From contig JAEUHC010000019.1 in NCBI GenBank assembly GCA_016794785.1, positions 868,001-932,000 on the forward strand: DNA of 64,000 bases, written 5' to 3'. The notes beneath the pieces are model-generated. The model was given only the letters and a program-made list of their open reading frames with translations, was not told the origin of the DNA and searched no databases. How positions within the stretch are numbered: position 1 is the stretch's first letter; each line of letters begins with the position of its first letter. A program made the translations under genes and the position numbers. Of the stretch, positions 57,342 through 64,000 are shown one piece after another. The DNA is from Opitutaceae bacterium (GTDB taxonomy: Bacteria > Verrucomicrobiota > Verrucomicrobiia > Opitutales > Opitutaceae).

Positions 57342-59171
57342 ATGATTTCCGCCTACGATTACGTTGTCATCGCCTTCTACGTGGGCTTCATGCTGTGCCT
57401 CGGCGTCGTGTTTCGGGGGCTTAGCAAAAATACATCGGACTATTTCCGGTGCGGCGGTTCGATGCCGTGGTGGATCACGGGATCCTCGGCGTGGCTGGTG
57501 ACATTCTCGGCGTGGACGTTTGTCGGCGCGGCTTCGGAAGTCTACCGTTCCGGCCTGAAAGTGCTCCTGCTTTTCTACGCGGCGATCCCGGCCCTCATCG
57601 TCGTCGCGTGGATCACGGCGGTGCGGTTTCGCCGCATGCGCGTCGTCACGTGGATGGAGGCGGTGCGCGAACGCTTCGGGCCGGTGAGTGAGCAATTCTA
57701 CACCTGGATCAAAGTGCCCGTGGAACTCATGAAGGCTGGCATCGGGCTCATGACCATCGCGGTGTTCATGGCGGCGGTGTTCAACGTGCCGATCAACTGG
57801 GTCATCGTCATCCTTGGTCTCACGATCACGATTGTCGCCTATGCCGGCGGCGCGTTCGCCGTGCTCGCGAGCGATTTCGTGCAAATGCTGCTGGTGATGA
57901 CGATCACGCTGCTCGCCGTGATTCTCACCCTCGCCCAGCCGGAGATCGGCGGACTCGGCGGGCTGATCGAAAAAGTGGATGCGCAGAATCCGGGGCACTT
58001 CCAATGGTGGCTCAATTTCCGGCCGGCGATCCTCCTCGGCTGGGGCTTCGCGTTCACGTGCGTGAAATTCACCGAGCTGAACAGCATGGAGTATTCCACG
58101 ATGTATCTAATGCCGAAGAGCGAGCCGCACGCGCGCCGCATGGTGGCCATACCGCTGATCGGCGGCATCGTCGGGCCGCTGCTTTGGGTGCTCCCCCCGC
58201 TCGCGGCGACCGTGATGTTTCCCGATCTCGCGGCGGTCTTCCCCAATCTCTCCAAGCCTACCGAGGGAGCTTTCGTGGCCGTGGCGCTCAAGGTGATGCC
58301 GATCGGCCTCATCGGCCTGCTGCTGTGCGCGATGTTCGGCGCGACGCTCACGCAGATGGATGCGGCGGTGAACAAGTATGTGGGCGTTTTCGTCCGCAGC
58401 TTTTACCTGCCCGTCGTGCGGCCGGACGCGCCGGAAAAGCACCTGCTCGCCGTCGGCAAGCTCTGCACCCTCGGTTTCGGCGTGCTGATCATCGTGCTCG
58501 GGATCGTCATCAACACCTACCGTTCGACGGACGTGTTCACGCTGTTGAATCAGCTGATGGTCAGCGTGGGTTTGCCGCTCACTGTGCCGGTGTTCCTCGG
58601 GCTCTTTTACCTGCGCACGCCGGGCTGGTCGGCCTGGGGCACGGCCCTTGCGGGTTTCGCCTTTTCGGCCTGGGCCAATTTCATTTTCAAAGCGCAAATG
58701 GCGGCGCCAGATTTCCTCGCCCGGCTGCCGGATGCTGCGCGTGCGGTGCTGGGTAATCCTGAAAAAGCGCTCTCAGCTGCGGAACGATCCGACCTGCTCC
58801 TCGTCGTGACGGCGCTGGGCACATTGGCGGTGACGCTGGCCGTCTTCTTCGTCTCGGCTCTTTTCTTCGACCGCCCGGCGGCCGCGCCTGACCGCGCGCG
58901 CGCAGAGCGATTCTTCACCCATCTCCGCACGCCGCTCCGGCCGAAGGAGGACGCCGCTATGAGCGACGAGCCTGTTTACCGCATGCTCGGCGCACTCTGC
59001 ATGGTTTACGGTGCGTTCGTGCTGCTGCTGATGCTCATTCCCAATGGGCTCGTCGGCCGGCTCTGCTTCCTGTTTGTCGGCGGCGTGATCGGCGGTTCCG
59101 GTGCGGTGCTCTACCTGATCGCAAATAAGAAACGCGCGCAGGCGGCGCTTGAAGCAGCGCCGGCGCCATGA
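57342..59171 (+). CDS. Sodium:solute symporter (SSS family)
   Basis: 609 aa with ~13-14 hydrophobic helices from the first residues (YDYVVIAFYVGFMLCLGVVF). The SSS signatures include RCGGSMPWWITGSSAWLVTFSAWTFVG, and GAFAVLASDFVQMLLV. The C-terminal ~100 residues add two helices and a cytoplasmic stretch. SSS transporters are known uptake systems for alginate-derived unsaturated uronates, which fits the lyases on both sides. Probably co-transcribed with the second lyase and sulfatase. Confidence 0.9.
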   Translation: MISAYDYVVIAFYVGFMLCLGVVFRGLSKNTSDYFRCGGSMPWWITGSSAWLVTFSAWTFVGAASEVYRSGLKVLLLFYAAIPALIVVAWITAVRFRRMRVVTWMEAVRERFGPVSEQFYTWIKVPVELMKAGIGLMTIAVFMAAVFNVPINWVIVILGLTITIVAYAGGAFAVLASDFVQMLLVMTITLLAVILTLAQPEIGGLGGLIEKVDAQNPGHFQWWLNFRPAILLGWGFAFTCVKFTELNSMEYSTMYLMPKSEPHARRMVAIPLIGGIVGPLLWVLPPLAATVMFPDLAAVFPNLSKPTEGAFVAVALKVMPIGLIGLLLCAMFGATLTQMDAAVNKYVGVFVRSFYLPVVRPDAPEKHLLAVGKLCTLGFGVLIIVLGIVINTYRSTDVFTLLNQLMVSVGLPLTVPVFLGLFYLRTPGWSAWGTALAGFAFSAWANFIFKAQMAAPDFLARLPDAARAVLGNPEKALSAAERSDLLLVVTALGTLAVTLAVFFVSALFFDRPAAAPDRARAERFFTHLRTPLRPKEDAAMSDEPVYRMLGALCMVYGAFVLLLMLIPNGLVGRLCFLFVGGVIGGSGAVLYLIANKKRAQAALEAAPAP

Positions 59172-59208
59172 CGCCGGCTGGTTCGGCCCAGACTTTCTCC
59201 CCATCACC

Positions 59209-60405
59209 ATGAGTCACCGTTTCATCATCGCACGACCTGTCCTATGCTGTGCTCTCGTGGTCTTCGCGGCGTTCGCGGCTTACGCCGCCGAGCCCGCGGC
59301 GTCCGCCCGACCGTTCGTCCATCCCGGCGTTGTGCACAGCCGCGAGGAGTTGATCTTTGTAAAGCAGCAGATCGCGGCCGGAGCGGAGCCATGGAAAACG
59401 GCGTGGGCGACCCTGCGCGCCTCTCCGTCGGCTTCACTCGATCACCGGCCGCGCCCGCGCCACGAAGTAGTGCGTGGCACCAAGAATAATCCCAATATCG
59501 GAAGCTCGGATATGTCGGCCGACGCGGCCGCGGTCTATACCCACGCCCTGCAGTGGTGCCTGACCGGCGACAACGCCCACGCGCACAAGGCCGTCGAGAT
59601 TCTCAACACGTGGTCGGCCACCCTGAAGGTCATCTCCGGGCATGACACGAAGCTGCTGATCGGCATGACGGGGGTGCACTTTTGTGCCGCGGCCGAACTT
59701 ATGCGCCACACCTTCACGGGTTGGGCGATGCCCGACCAGGCACGATTTGAGCATCTCCTGCGGGAGGTTTTCTACCCGCTCATCAAAGATTTTTACCCGA
59801 GCGCCAACGGCAACTGGGACGCCTCCATGATCCAAACGATGCTGGCGATGGGAATTTTTTTGGACGATCGGCCGATGTTTGATCGCGCCGTGGCCTACTA
59901 CTTGAAGGGCGAAGGCAACGGCGCCATTCGGAATTATTTCAATGCCTTCGGGGAATGCCAGGAGAGCGGCCGCGATCAGGCGCACACCCAGATGGGTCTC
60001 GGTTTCCTGGGTTGCGCCGCTGAAATTGCCTGGAAGCAGGGCGTCGATCTCTATGGCGCGGCCGACAACCGCCTGGCATTGGGCTTCGAATACACGGCCA
60101 GATACAATCTCGGCCATGATGTGCCCTATGAGCCCTACCGCAGTTTTCAGGGCCGGTATTACTACCCTGCGATTTCTGAAATCAGTCGCGGGCGTTTTGC
60201 GCCCATCTACGAGCGAGCCGTCTATCATTACCACGGACGTCTGGGCTTGGACATGCCCTTTTCCCGCGAGGCGGCCAACAGGCCAAGGTCGGAAGGCCGT
60301 GGCGGGGGCGTCAGTGCGCATCTCCCGTGGGGTGAACTGATGTTCGCGGGATTGCCCAAGGCGCAAGCTCGCACTCCCGCGGAACCAGCCAAGGCCTTGC
60401 GATGA
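59209..60405 (+). CDS. Alginate-lyase-family enzyme
   Basis: 398 aa from the ATG at 59209 (MSHRFIIARPVLCCAL), signal peptide ending near AYAAEPA. It has the same family as the N-terminal half of the protein at 55131-57227, with matching motifs FVHPGVVHSREELIFVK, SANGNWDASMIQT and SGRDQAHTQMGLGFLG, but no beta-helix. It starts 37 bp after the symporter gene and overlaps the sulfatase start as ATGA. Two paralogous lyases of different architecture suggest complementary endo/exo roles on one polymer. Confidence 0.83.
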   Translation: MSHRFIIARPVLCCALVVFAAFAAYAAEPAASARPFVHPGVVHSREELIFVKQQIAAGAEPWKTAWATLRASPSASLDHRPRPRHEVVRGTKNNPNIGSSDMSADAAAVYTHALQWCLTGDNAHAHKAVEILNTWSATLKVISGHDTKLLIGMTGVHFCAAAELMRHTFTGWAMPDQARFEHLLREVFYPLIKDFYPSANGNWDASMIQTMLAMGIFLDDRPMFDRAVAYYLKGEGNGAIRNYFNAFGECQESGRDQAHTQMGLGFLGCAAEIAWKQGVDLYGAADNRLALGFEYTARYNLGHDVPYEPYRSFQGRYYYPAISEISRGRFAPIYERAVYHYHGRLGLDMPFSREAANRPRSEGRGGGVSAHLPWGELMFAGLPKAQARTPAEPAKALR

Positions 60406-61976
60406 ATCAGCCTATGACGACAAACGACACCACGCCAAGCTTCAGGTCGCTGCACTGGATCGCTCTCGGACTGATCTGCGCTCCGCTGATCGGACTCGGA
60501 GCGAGCGAGCCGGCGTCCCGGACCAGGCTAAATGTCTTATTTTTCGTCTCCGACGATCTCCGGCCGGAGCTCGGCTGCTACGGTAATCCGATCATCCAAA
60601 GTCCGAACATCGATCGGTTGGCCCGGCGCGGGCTGGTCTTTGAACGCGCCTATTGCCAGCAGGCGGTTTGCTCGCCGTCGCGCACCAGCGTGCTCACGGG
60701 CACGCGTCCTGACACGTCGAAGGTTTGGGATTTGAACACGCATTTCCGCAAGGCGCTGCCCGACGTGGTGACGCTGCCGGAACTGTTCAGGAAAAACGGC
60801 TATGTGAGCCGCGGCTTGGGCAAGATTTTTCACGGTGACGCCTCGACGCACAGCGGTCTTGACGATCTGCAATCTTGGTCCGATTCGGCTCCGGTCAAAG
60901 ACGCGCCCGCGGCCGGCAACGCGAAACAGGAAACGGCGAGCGCCGCGCGATCAAGAAAATCAGCCGCGACGAAGACCGCCGGTTCGGCGGGTGCAGCGGT
61001 GGGAAAAGCGGGAGTGCCCTTGACTAGCACCAACCGCGGCCCGGCGTTCCGGGCCACGGATGAACCACCCCATGGCGGCGGCGAGGGCCGGCTGGCCGAC
61101 GACGCCATCGCGGCCTTGCGGAAATTCAAGGCCGACTCGCAGCCGTTCTTTTTGGCCGTCGGCTTCCACAAGCCGCACCTCCCCTTCAACTCACCGAAAG
61201 CCTACTGGGATTTATACGACCCGGCGAAAATCCCCTTGGCCACCAATCCGTTTCTGCCGAAAGACGCCCCAGCCTACGCCCTCGTGGAGAAAGCCGAGAT
61301 GTGGAGCTACAGCGGCGTTCCCGATGTCAGCCAGATCCCCGACGATTACGCGCGGCAAGTGAAGCACGGCTATTATGCAGCGGTCAGCTACATGGACGCG
61401 CAATTGGGCCGCGTGCTCGACGAGCTAGATCGACTTGGTCTGCGCGACAACACCCTCGTCGTCCTCTGGGGCGATCACGGCTGGAAGCTGGGCGAACACG
61501 GCCGCTGGGCCAAGCACAGCAACATGGAGAACGATGCCCGCGCGCCGCTGATTCTCTCCGCCCCCGGCATGAAGCACGCTGGGCAGCACACTGCCGCACT
61601 GGTCGAGTTTGTGGACATCTATCCCACGCTCGCCGACTTGGCCGGGCTGCCGCTGCCGGCGCACCTGGAAGGCACGAGCCTCAAGCCGTTGTTGGACGAT
61701 CCGAAGAGCTCGGTTAAGTCCGCCGCCTTCAGCCAATACCCGCGCTCCGTCGCGGGTCGTCAGTTGATGGGCTATTCCATGCGCACGGACCTTTATCGCT
61801 TCACGCGGTGGGTGGATCGCGATGACCACACGAAAGTGGACGCTGTGGAACTCTACGATCATGCCACCGATCCGCAGGAAAACGTGAACATCGCCAACGT
61901 CCCGGCCAACCGCGCGCTTGTCGAGCAGCTCACCGCGCAGTGGTTGGGCGGCTGGAAAGCCGCGCGAGCCCACTGA
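60402..61976 (+). CDS. Sulfatase (iduronate-2-sulfatase-like, S1 family)
   Basis: 524 aa, start overlaps the lyase stop (ATGA). The membrane leader is at ~18-34. The formylglycine-forming cysteine is C90 in CSPSRTSVLTG. Metal ligands appear in FFVSDDLRPELGCYGN and LVVLWGDHGWKLGEHG. GFHKPHLPFNSPK is characteristic of the iduronate/uronate-sulfatase-like group. A low-complexity Ala/Ser/Lys insertion (~170-205) is unusual. It removes sulfate esters from the polyuronate. A formylglycine-generating enzyme is needed and is not in the window. Confidence 0.9.
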   Translation: MNQPMTTNDTTPSFRSLHWIALGLICAPLIGLGASEPASRTRLNVLFFVSDDLRPELGCYGNPIIQSPNIDRLARRGLVFERAYCQQAVCSPSRTSVLTGTRPDTSKVWDLNTHFRKALPDVVTLPELFRKNGYVSRGLGKIFHGDASTHSGLDDLQSWSDSAPVKDAPAAGNAKQETASAARSRKSAATKTAGSAGAAVGKAGVPLTSTNRGPAFRATDEPPHGGGEGRLADDAIAALRKFKADSQPFFLAVGFHKPHLPFNSPKAYWDLYDPAKIPLATNPFLPKDAPAYALVEKAEMWSYSGVPDVSQIPDDYARQVKHGYYAAVSYMDAQLGRVLDELDRLGLRDNTLVVLWGDHGWKLGEHGRWAKHSNMENDARAPLILSAPGMKHAGQHTAALVEFVDIYPTLADLAGLPLPAHLEGTSLKPLLDDPKSSVKSAAFSQYPRSVAGRQLMGYSMRTDLYRFTRWVDRDDHTKVDAVELYDHATDPQENVNIANVPANRALVEQLTAQWLGGWKAARAH

Positions 61977-62053
61977 GCGGAGACAGACGCCGAAACGGCC
62001 GCGCGCGCGTATGCTCGCTCTCCCGATGGTGGTCAGGCTCGTGGACAGTCCGT

Positions 62054-62065
62054 TTACCACGTTAA
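62054..62065. promoter_or_regulatory. Candidate LacI operator, site 4 (diverged)
   Basis: TTACCACGTTAA, matching site 1 in 9 of 12 positions, 125 bp upstream of the second TonB receptor gene. Together with flanking bases it forms TTTA...TAAA, a longer imperfect palindrome. Confidence 0.4.
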
Positions 62066-62072
62066 ATGAAAT

Positions 62073-62102
62073 ACCCTTTGAAAGGGTCGCCGGACCCGGC
62101 GA
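62073..62102. promoter_or_regulatory. Two adjacent perfect palindromes
   Basis: ACCCTTTGAAAGGGT (62073-62087) and TCGCCGGACCCGGCGA (62087-62102) abut each other in the region before the second TonB receptor gene. They may be regulator sites, or form the terminator of the sulfatase operon together, but no T-run follows. Confidence 0.4.
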
Positions 62103-62190
62103 TGGGTTGGTTCATTCCCGATTCGGCTCTCTTTGGCCGTTTCTCCTCCCCTGACTTTAGAGCTGTTCCTGCTTTTTCGCCAAACCCCTC

Positions 62191-64000
62191 ATGATTATGA
62201 AAAGACTGCCTCGCACGCTTGCCCACTTGGCCCTTGCCGGACTGCTGGTGATTCCAGGGCTGGCCCAAACAACCGCGCCCAGCGCCCCGGCGCCCGCCGC
62301 CGATCCCAAGGTAGTCGAACTCTCTCCGTTCACCGTGAGCGCGGAGGATGAGGCCGGCTATCGGGCCAAGCATACCCTGTCGGGCAGTCGCATGCGGCTG
62401 AACTTGGATGATGTCAGCATTCCAATGGACATCATCACGCCGGAACTGATGGAGGACTTTAACATCAACCAGCAGGAGGACCTCTTCAACATCGTCTCCA
62501 ATATGGAAAGCCGGCAGGACAATTTCCTCTCCGGAGTTTATGAGTCCGGCGCCTCCTACAGCATCCGCGGATTTGTCGGGGTGAAGAGCCTGCGGAATTT
62601 CGTGGCGAGCGGCATGCCGTTCGATCGCTACAATTCCTCCAGCTTCGTCGCGTCCAAGGGCCCCAACGCGATCCTCTACGGTTCCGGTCCGGGCGGTGGC
62701 TCCATCAGCTATTTTACCAAGCGCTACCTGTTGGGCGGCAAGGACCGCACCGACCTGAGAACGAGCGTGGACAGCGAAGGTTCGGCGCGCGGCGAAATCA
62801 GCCTCAACAAGGTCCTGATCCCAGACAAGCTGGGTCTGAATGTTTCCGCGTTCCGCGACTACAAACAATTCTACATCAAACCCGCCTACGAGGCCCGGAG
62901 CGGCTACTACTTGAACGTCGCTTTCAAGCCCCTGAAGAACACGCTCATCAACGCGAGCTACGAAAAGCGGAAGGACGATATTTTCCGGCCTGCCTCGGAC
63001 TACACGACGCTCATCGATTATAACACCGCGTGGACCGGCTTCGGTCAGCCCGCGGTCACGACTGCCAACCTCACCAACAACACCGCCGCCCTCCGGTATC
63101 CAGACGGAAGAACGGTCACCGGCGCGAATGTGACCCAATTTGGCATGGCCCGCCAATCGGCCCGGGCCCTGACCCTCATCGACGGCAAGATCGTCGATAC
63201 GTTCAACACCGCGGTCACAGACACGCCCTCGACGGCGAATTCGCCCCAAGGGCAGCGCAGTATTCCCCAAGCCATCAAGGATTATTGGCCAACCAATGTG
63301 GGGCCGACCGGACTCAATGGCGGCGCCGAAGCCCGGAGCGAAGCGTTCGACATCACGCTCGAGCAGAAAGTCACCGACCAGTTCTACCTGACCGCGGCGT
63401 ATGGAAAAACCATCACGCCGCGCATCCAGTATCAGCACCGGATTCGTGAATTGCGCCGCGACCCCAACTATTACGCGCCGGGCGGCAACGGGGCGCTGAA
63501 CCCGCATTTCGGGGAATACTATTTGGAGTTGGGCAACGTGAACTACTTTGATCGGAACAATGAGACCGAAACGACCTCGGTCATGGCCACCTACGAGCTG
63601 AACCTCGAACGCCACCAAAGATTTCTGGGCAAGCACAACTTCGCGGTGATGTATCAGAAATCCGCGGAGCTGAACACCAATGTCCGCCAATCCATGCGGC
63701 TTACGCAATCGCCCGACCCGACCTACCGATTGACCGACGTCAACAATGCGGCGACGGCGCTCTCCATCCGCCAGTATATCACGATCGGCGGGCACATGGA
63801 TGACTATCGTTACATCCGCACCAAAGGCTTCGAAAACGGCGGGTATAAATGGGAAATCCAGGACGGTGTCGGCGGCACCGGCTGGAACAACACCGAGACC
63901 TTTTCCAAGATGTTCGTGATGCAGAGCAGTTTTCTGAAAAACCGCCTCATCACCAACGTGGGCTACCGCCAGGAGGATGTTGACCAGTTCATCGTGAACT
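62191..64000 (+). CDS. TonB-dependent receptor (5' part, cut by window end)
   Basis: First ~603 residues from the ATG at 62191 (MIMKRLPRTLAHLAL); the gene runs off the window. Signal peptide ends near GLAQTTAPS. The region VVELSPFTVSAEDEAGYRA is the TonB-box-like start common in Opitutaceae receptors. The plug follows, with SYSIRGFVGVKSLRNFV and SKGPNAILYGSGPGGGSISYFTK, then barrel strands. No carboxypeptidase-like domain precedes the plug, unlike the receptor at 52029. It is probably the second import receptor of the same locus. Confidence 0.9.
   Translation, partial: MIMKRLPRTLAHLALAGLLVIPGLAQTTAPSAPAPAADPKVVELSPFTVSAEDEAGYRAKHTLSGSRMRLNLDDVSIPMDIITPELMEDFNINQQEDLFNIVSNMESRQDNFLSGVYESGASYSIRGFVGVKSLRNFVASGMPFDRYNSSSFVASKGPNAILYGSGPGGGSISYFTKRYLLGGKDRTDLRTSVDSEGSARGEISLNKVLIPDKLGLNVSAFRDYKQFYIKPAYEARSGYYLNVAFKPLKNTLINASYEKRKDDIFRPASDYTTLIDYNTAWTGFGQPAVTTANLTNNTAALRYPDGRTVTGANVTQFGMARQSARALTLIDGKIVDTFNTAVTDTPSTANSPQGQRSIPQAIKDYWPTNVGPTGLNGGAEARSEAFDITLEQKVTDQFYLTAAYGKTITPRIQYQHRIRELRRDPNYYAPGGNGALNPHFGEYYLELGNVNYFDRNNETETTSVMATYELNLERHQRFLGKHNFAVMYQKSAELNTNVRQSMRLTQSPDPTYRLTDVNNAATALSIRQYITIGGHMDDYRYIRTKGFENGGYKWEIQDGVGGTGWNNTETFSKMFVMQSSFLKNRLITNVGYRQEDVDQFIVN

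Noticed and set aside
62062-63795. 577-codon minus-strand ORF opposite the last TonB receptor
   Set aside because: The plus strand carries a clear signal peptide, TonB-box-like region and plug motifs; the minus ORF is a shadow.

Overview
The window is GC-rich bacterial chromosome, almost fully coding. Gene content points to the Verrucomicrobiota, most likely Opitutaceae or a relative. The pointers are a planctomycete/verrucomicrobial DUF1549-DUF1553 cytochrome-like protein next to a DUF1501 protein, Tat-type Gfo/Idh/MocA oxidoreductases, TonB receptors carrying an SPFTVSAEDE-like N-terminus, classical menaquinone genes, and a polysaccharide-degradation cluster with alginate-lyase-like enzymes and a sulfatase. 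The assignment is inference from gene content; no rRNA or tRNA gene was seen.

Region 1 (1-12014, all minus) is a metal-homeostasis block. It holds a CzcA-type RND pump with a His-rich adaptor and an outer-membrane factor, a small His/Cys exported protein upstream, a CBS-domain CorC/CNNM-like protein, a CPA2 antiporter with TrkA-C domains, a His-rich lipoprotein and a COG0523 GTPase with a long His tract. Region 2 (12029-21197) has a secreted zinc metallopeptidase translationally coupled to a discoidin-like protein, and, divergently, the DUF1553/DUF1501/Gfo-Idh group. Region 3 (21210-23839, minus) is a VTC-domain / DUF4956 / HlyD-like operon, a poorly understood combination.

Region 4 (24053-43940) is mostly housekeeping: MidA-like methyltransferase, S41 protease, tsaD, rpoN behind a Ser/Thr kinase, A-type Fe-S carrier, ubiE/menG, HU, hisS, hydrolase, cdd, ogt, dGTPase, guaB, menC, menE and polX. 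Two patches look acquired: an orphan PD-(D/E)XK-like nuclease between tsaD and rpoN, and a mazEF pair beside an Abi_C-like gene. menC contains a perfect 69-bp palindromic repeat read through in frame as 23 codons.

Region 5 (44058-46706) is a large secreted NHL/Ig-like repeat protein. Region 6 (46776-end) is a LacI-controlled polyuronate utilisation locus: LacI regulator, hydroxyacid dehydrogenase, PQQ-like propeller protein, Gfo/Idh oxidoreductase, TonB receptor, lyase fused to a beta-helix, SSS symporter, second lyase, sulfatase, and a second TonB receptor cut by the window end. A 12-bp imperfect palindrome (TTRCCAGTGWAA, with a diverged fourth copy) lies upstream of the regulator, both receptors and the symporter and is a good candidate operator. 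The working model is: receptors import oligosaccharide, the lyases and sulfatase depolymerise it in the periplasm, the Na+ symporter takes up uronates, and the oxidoreductases process them.
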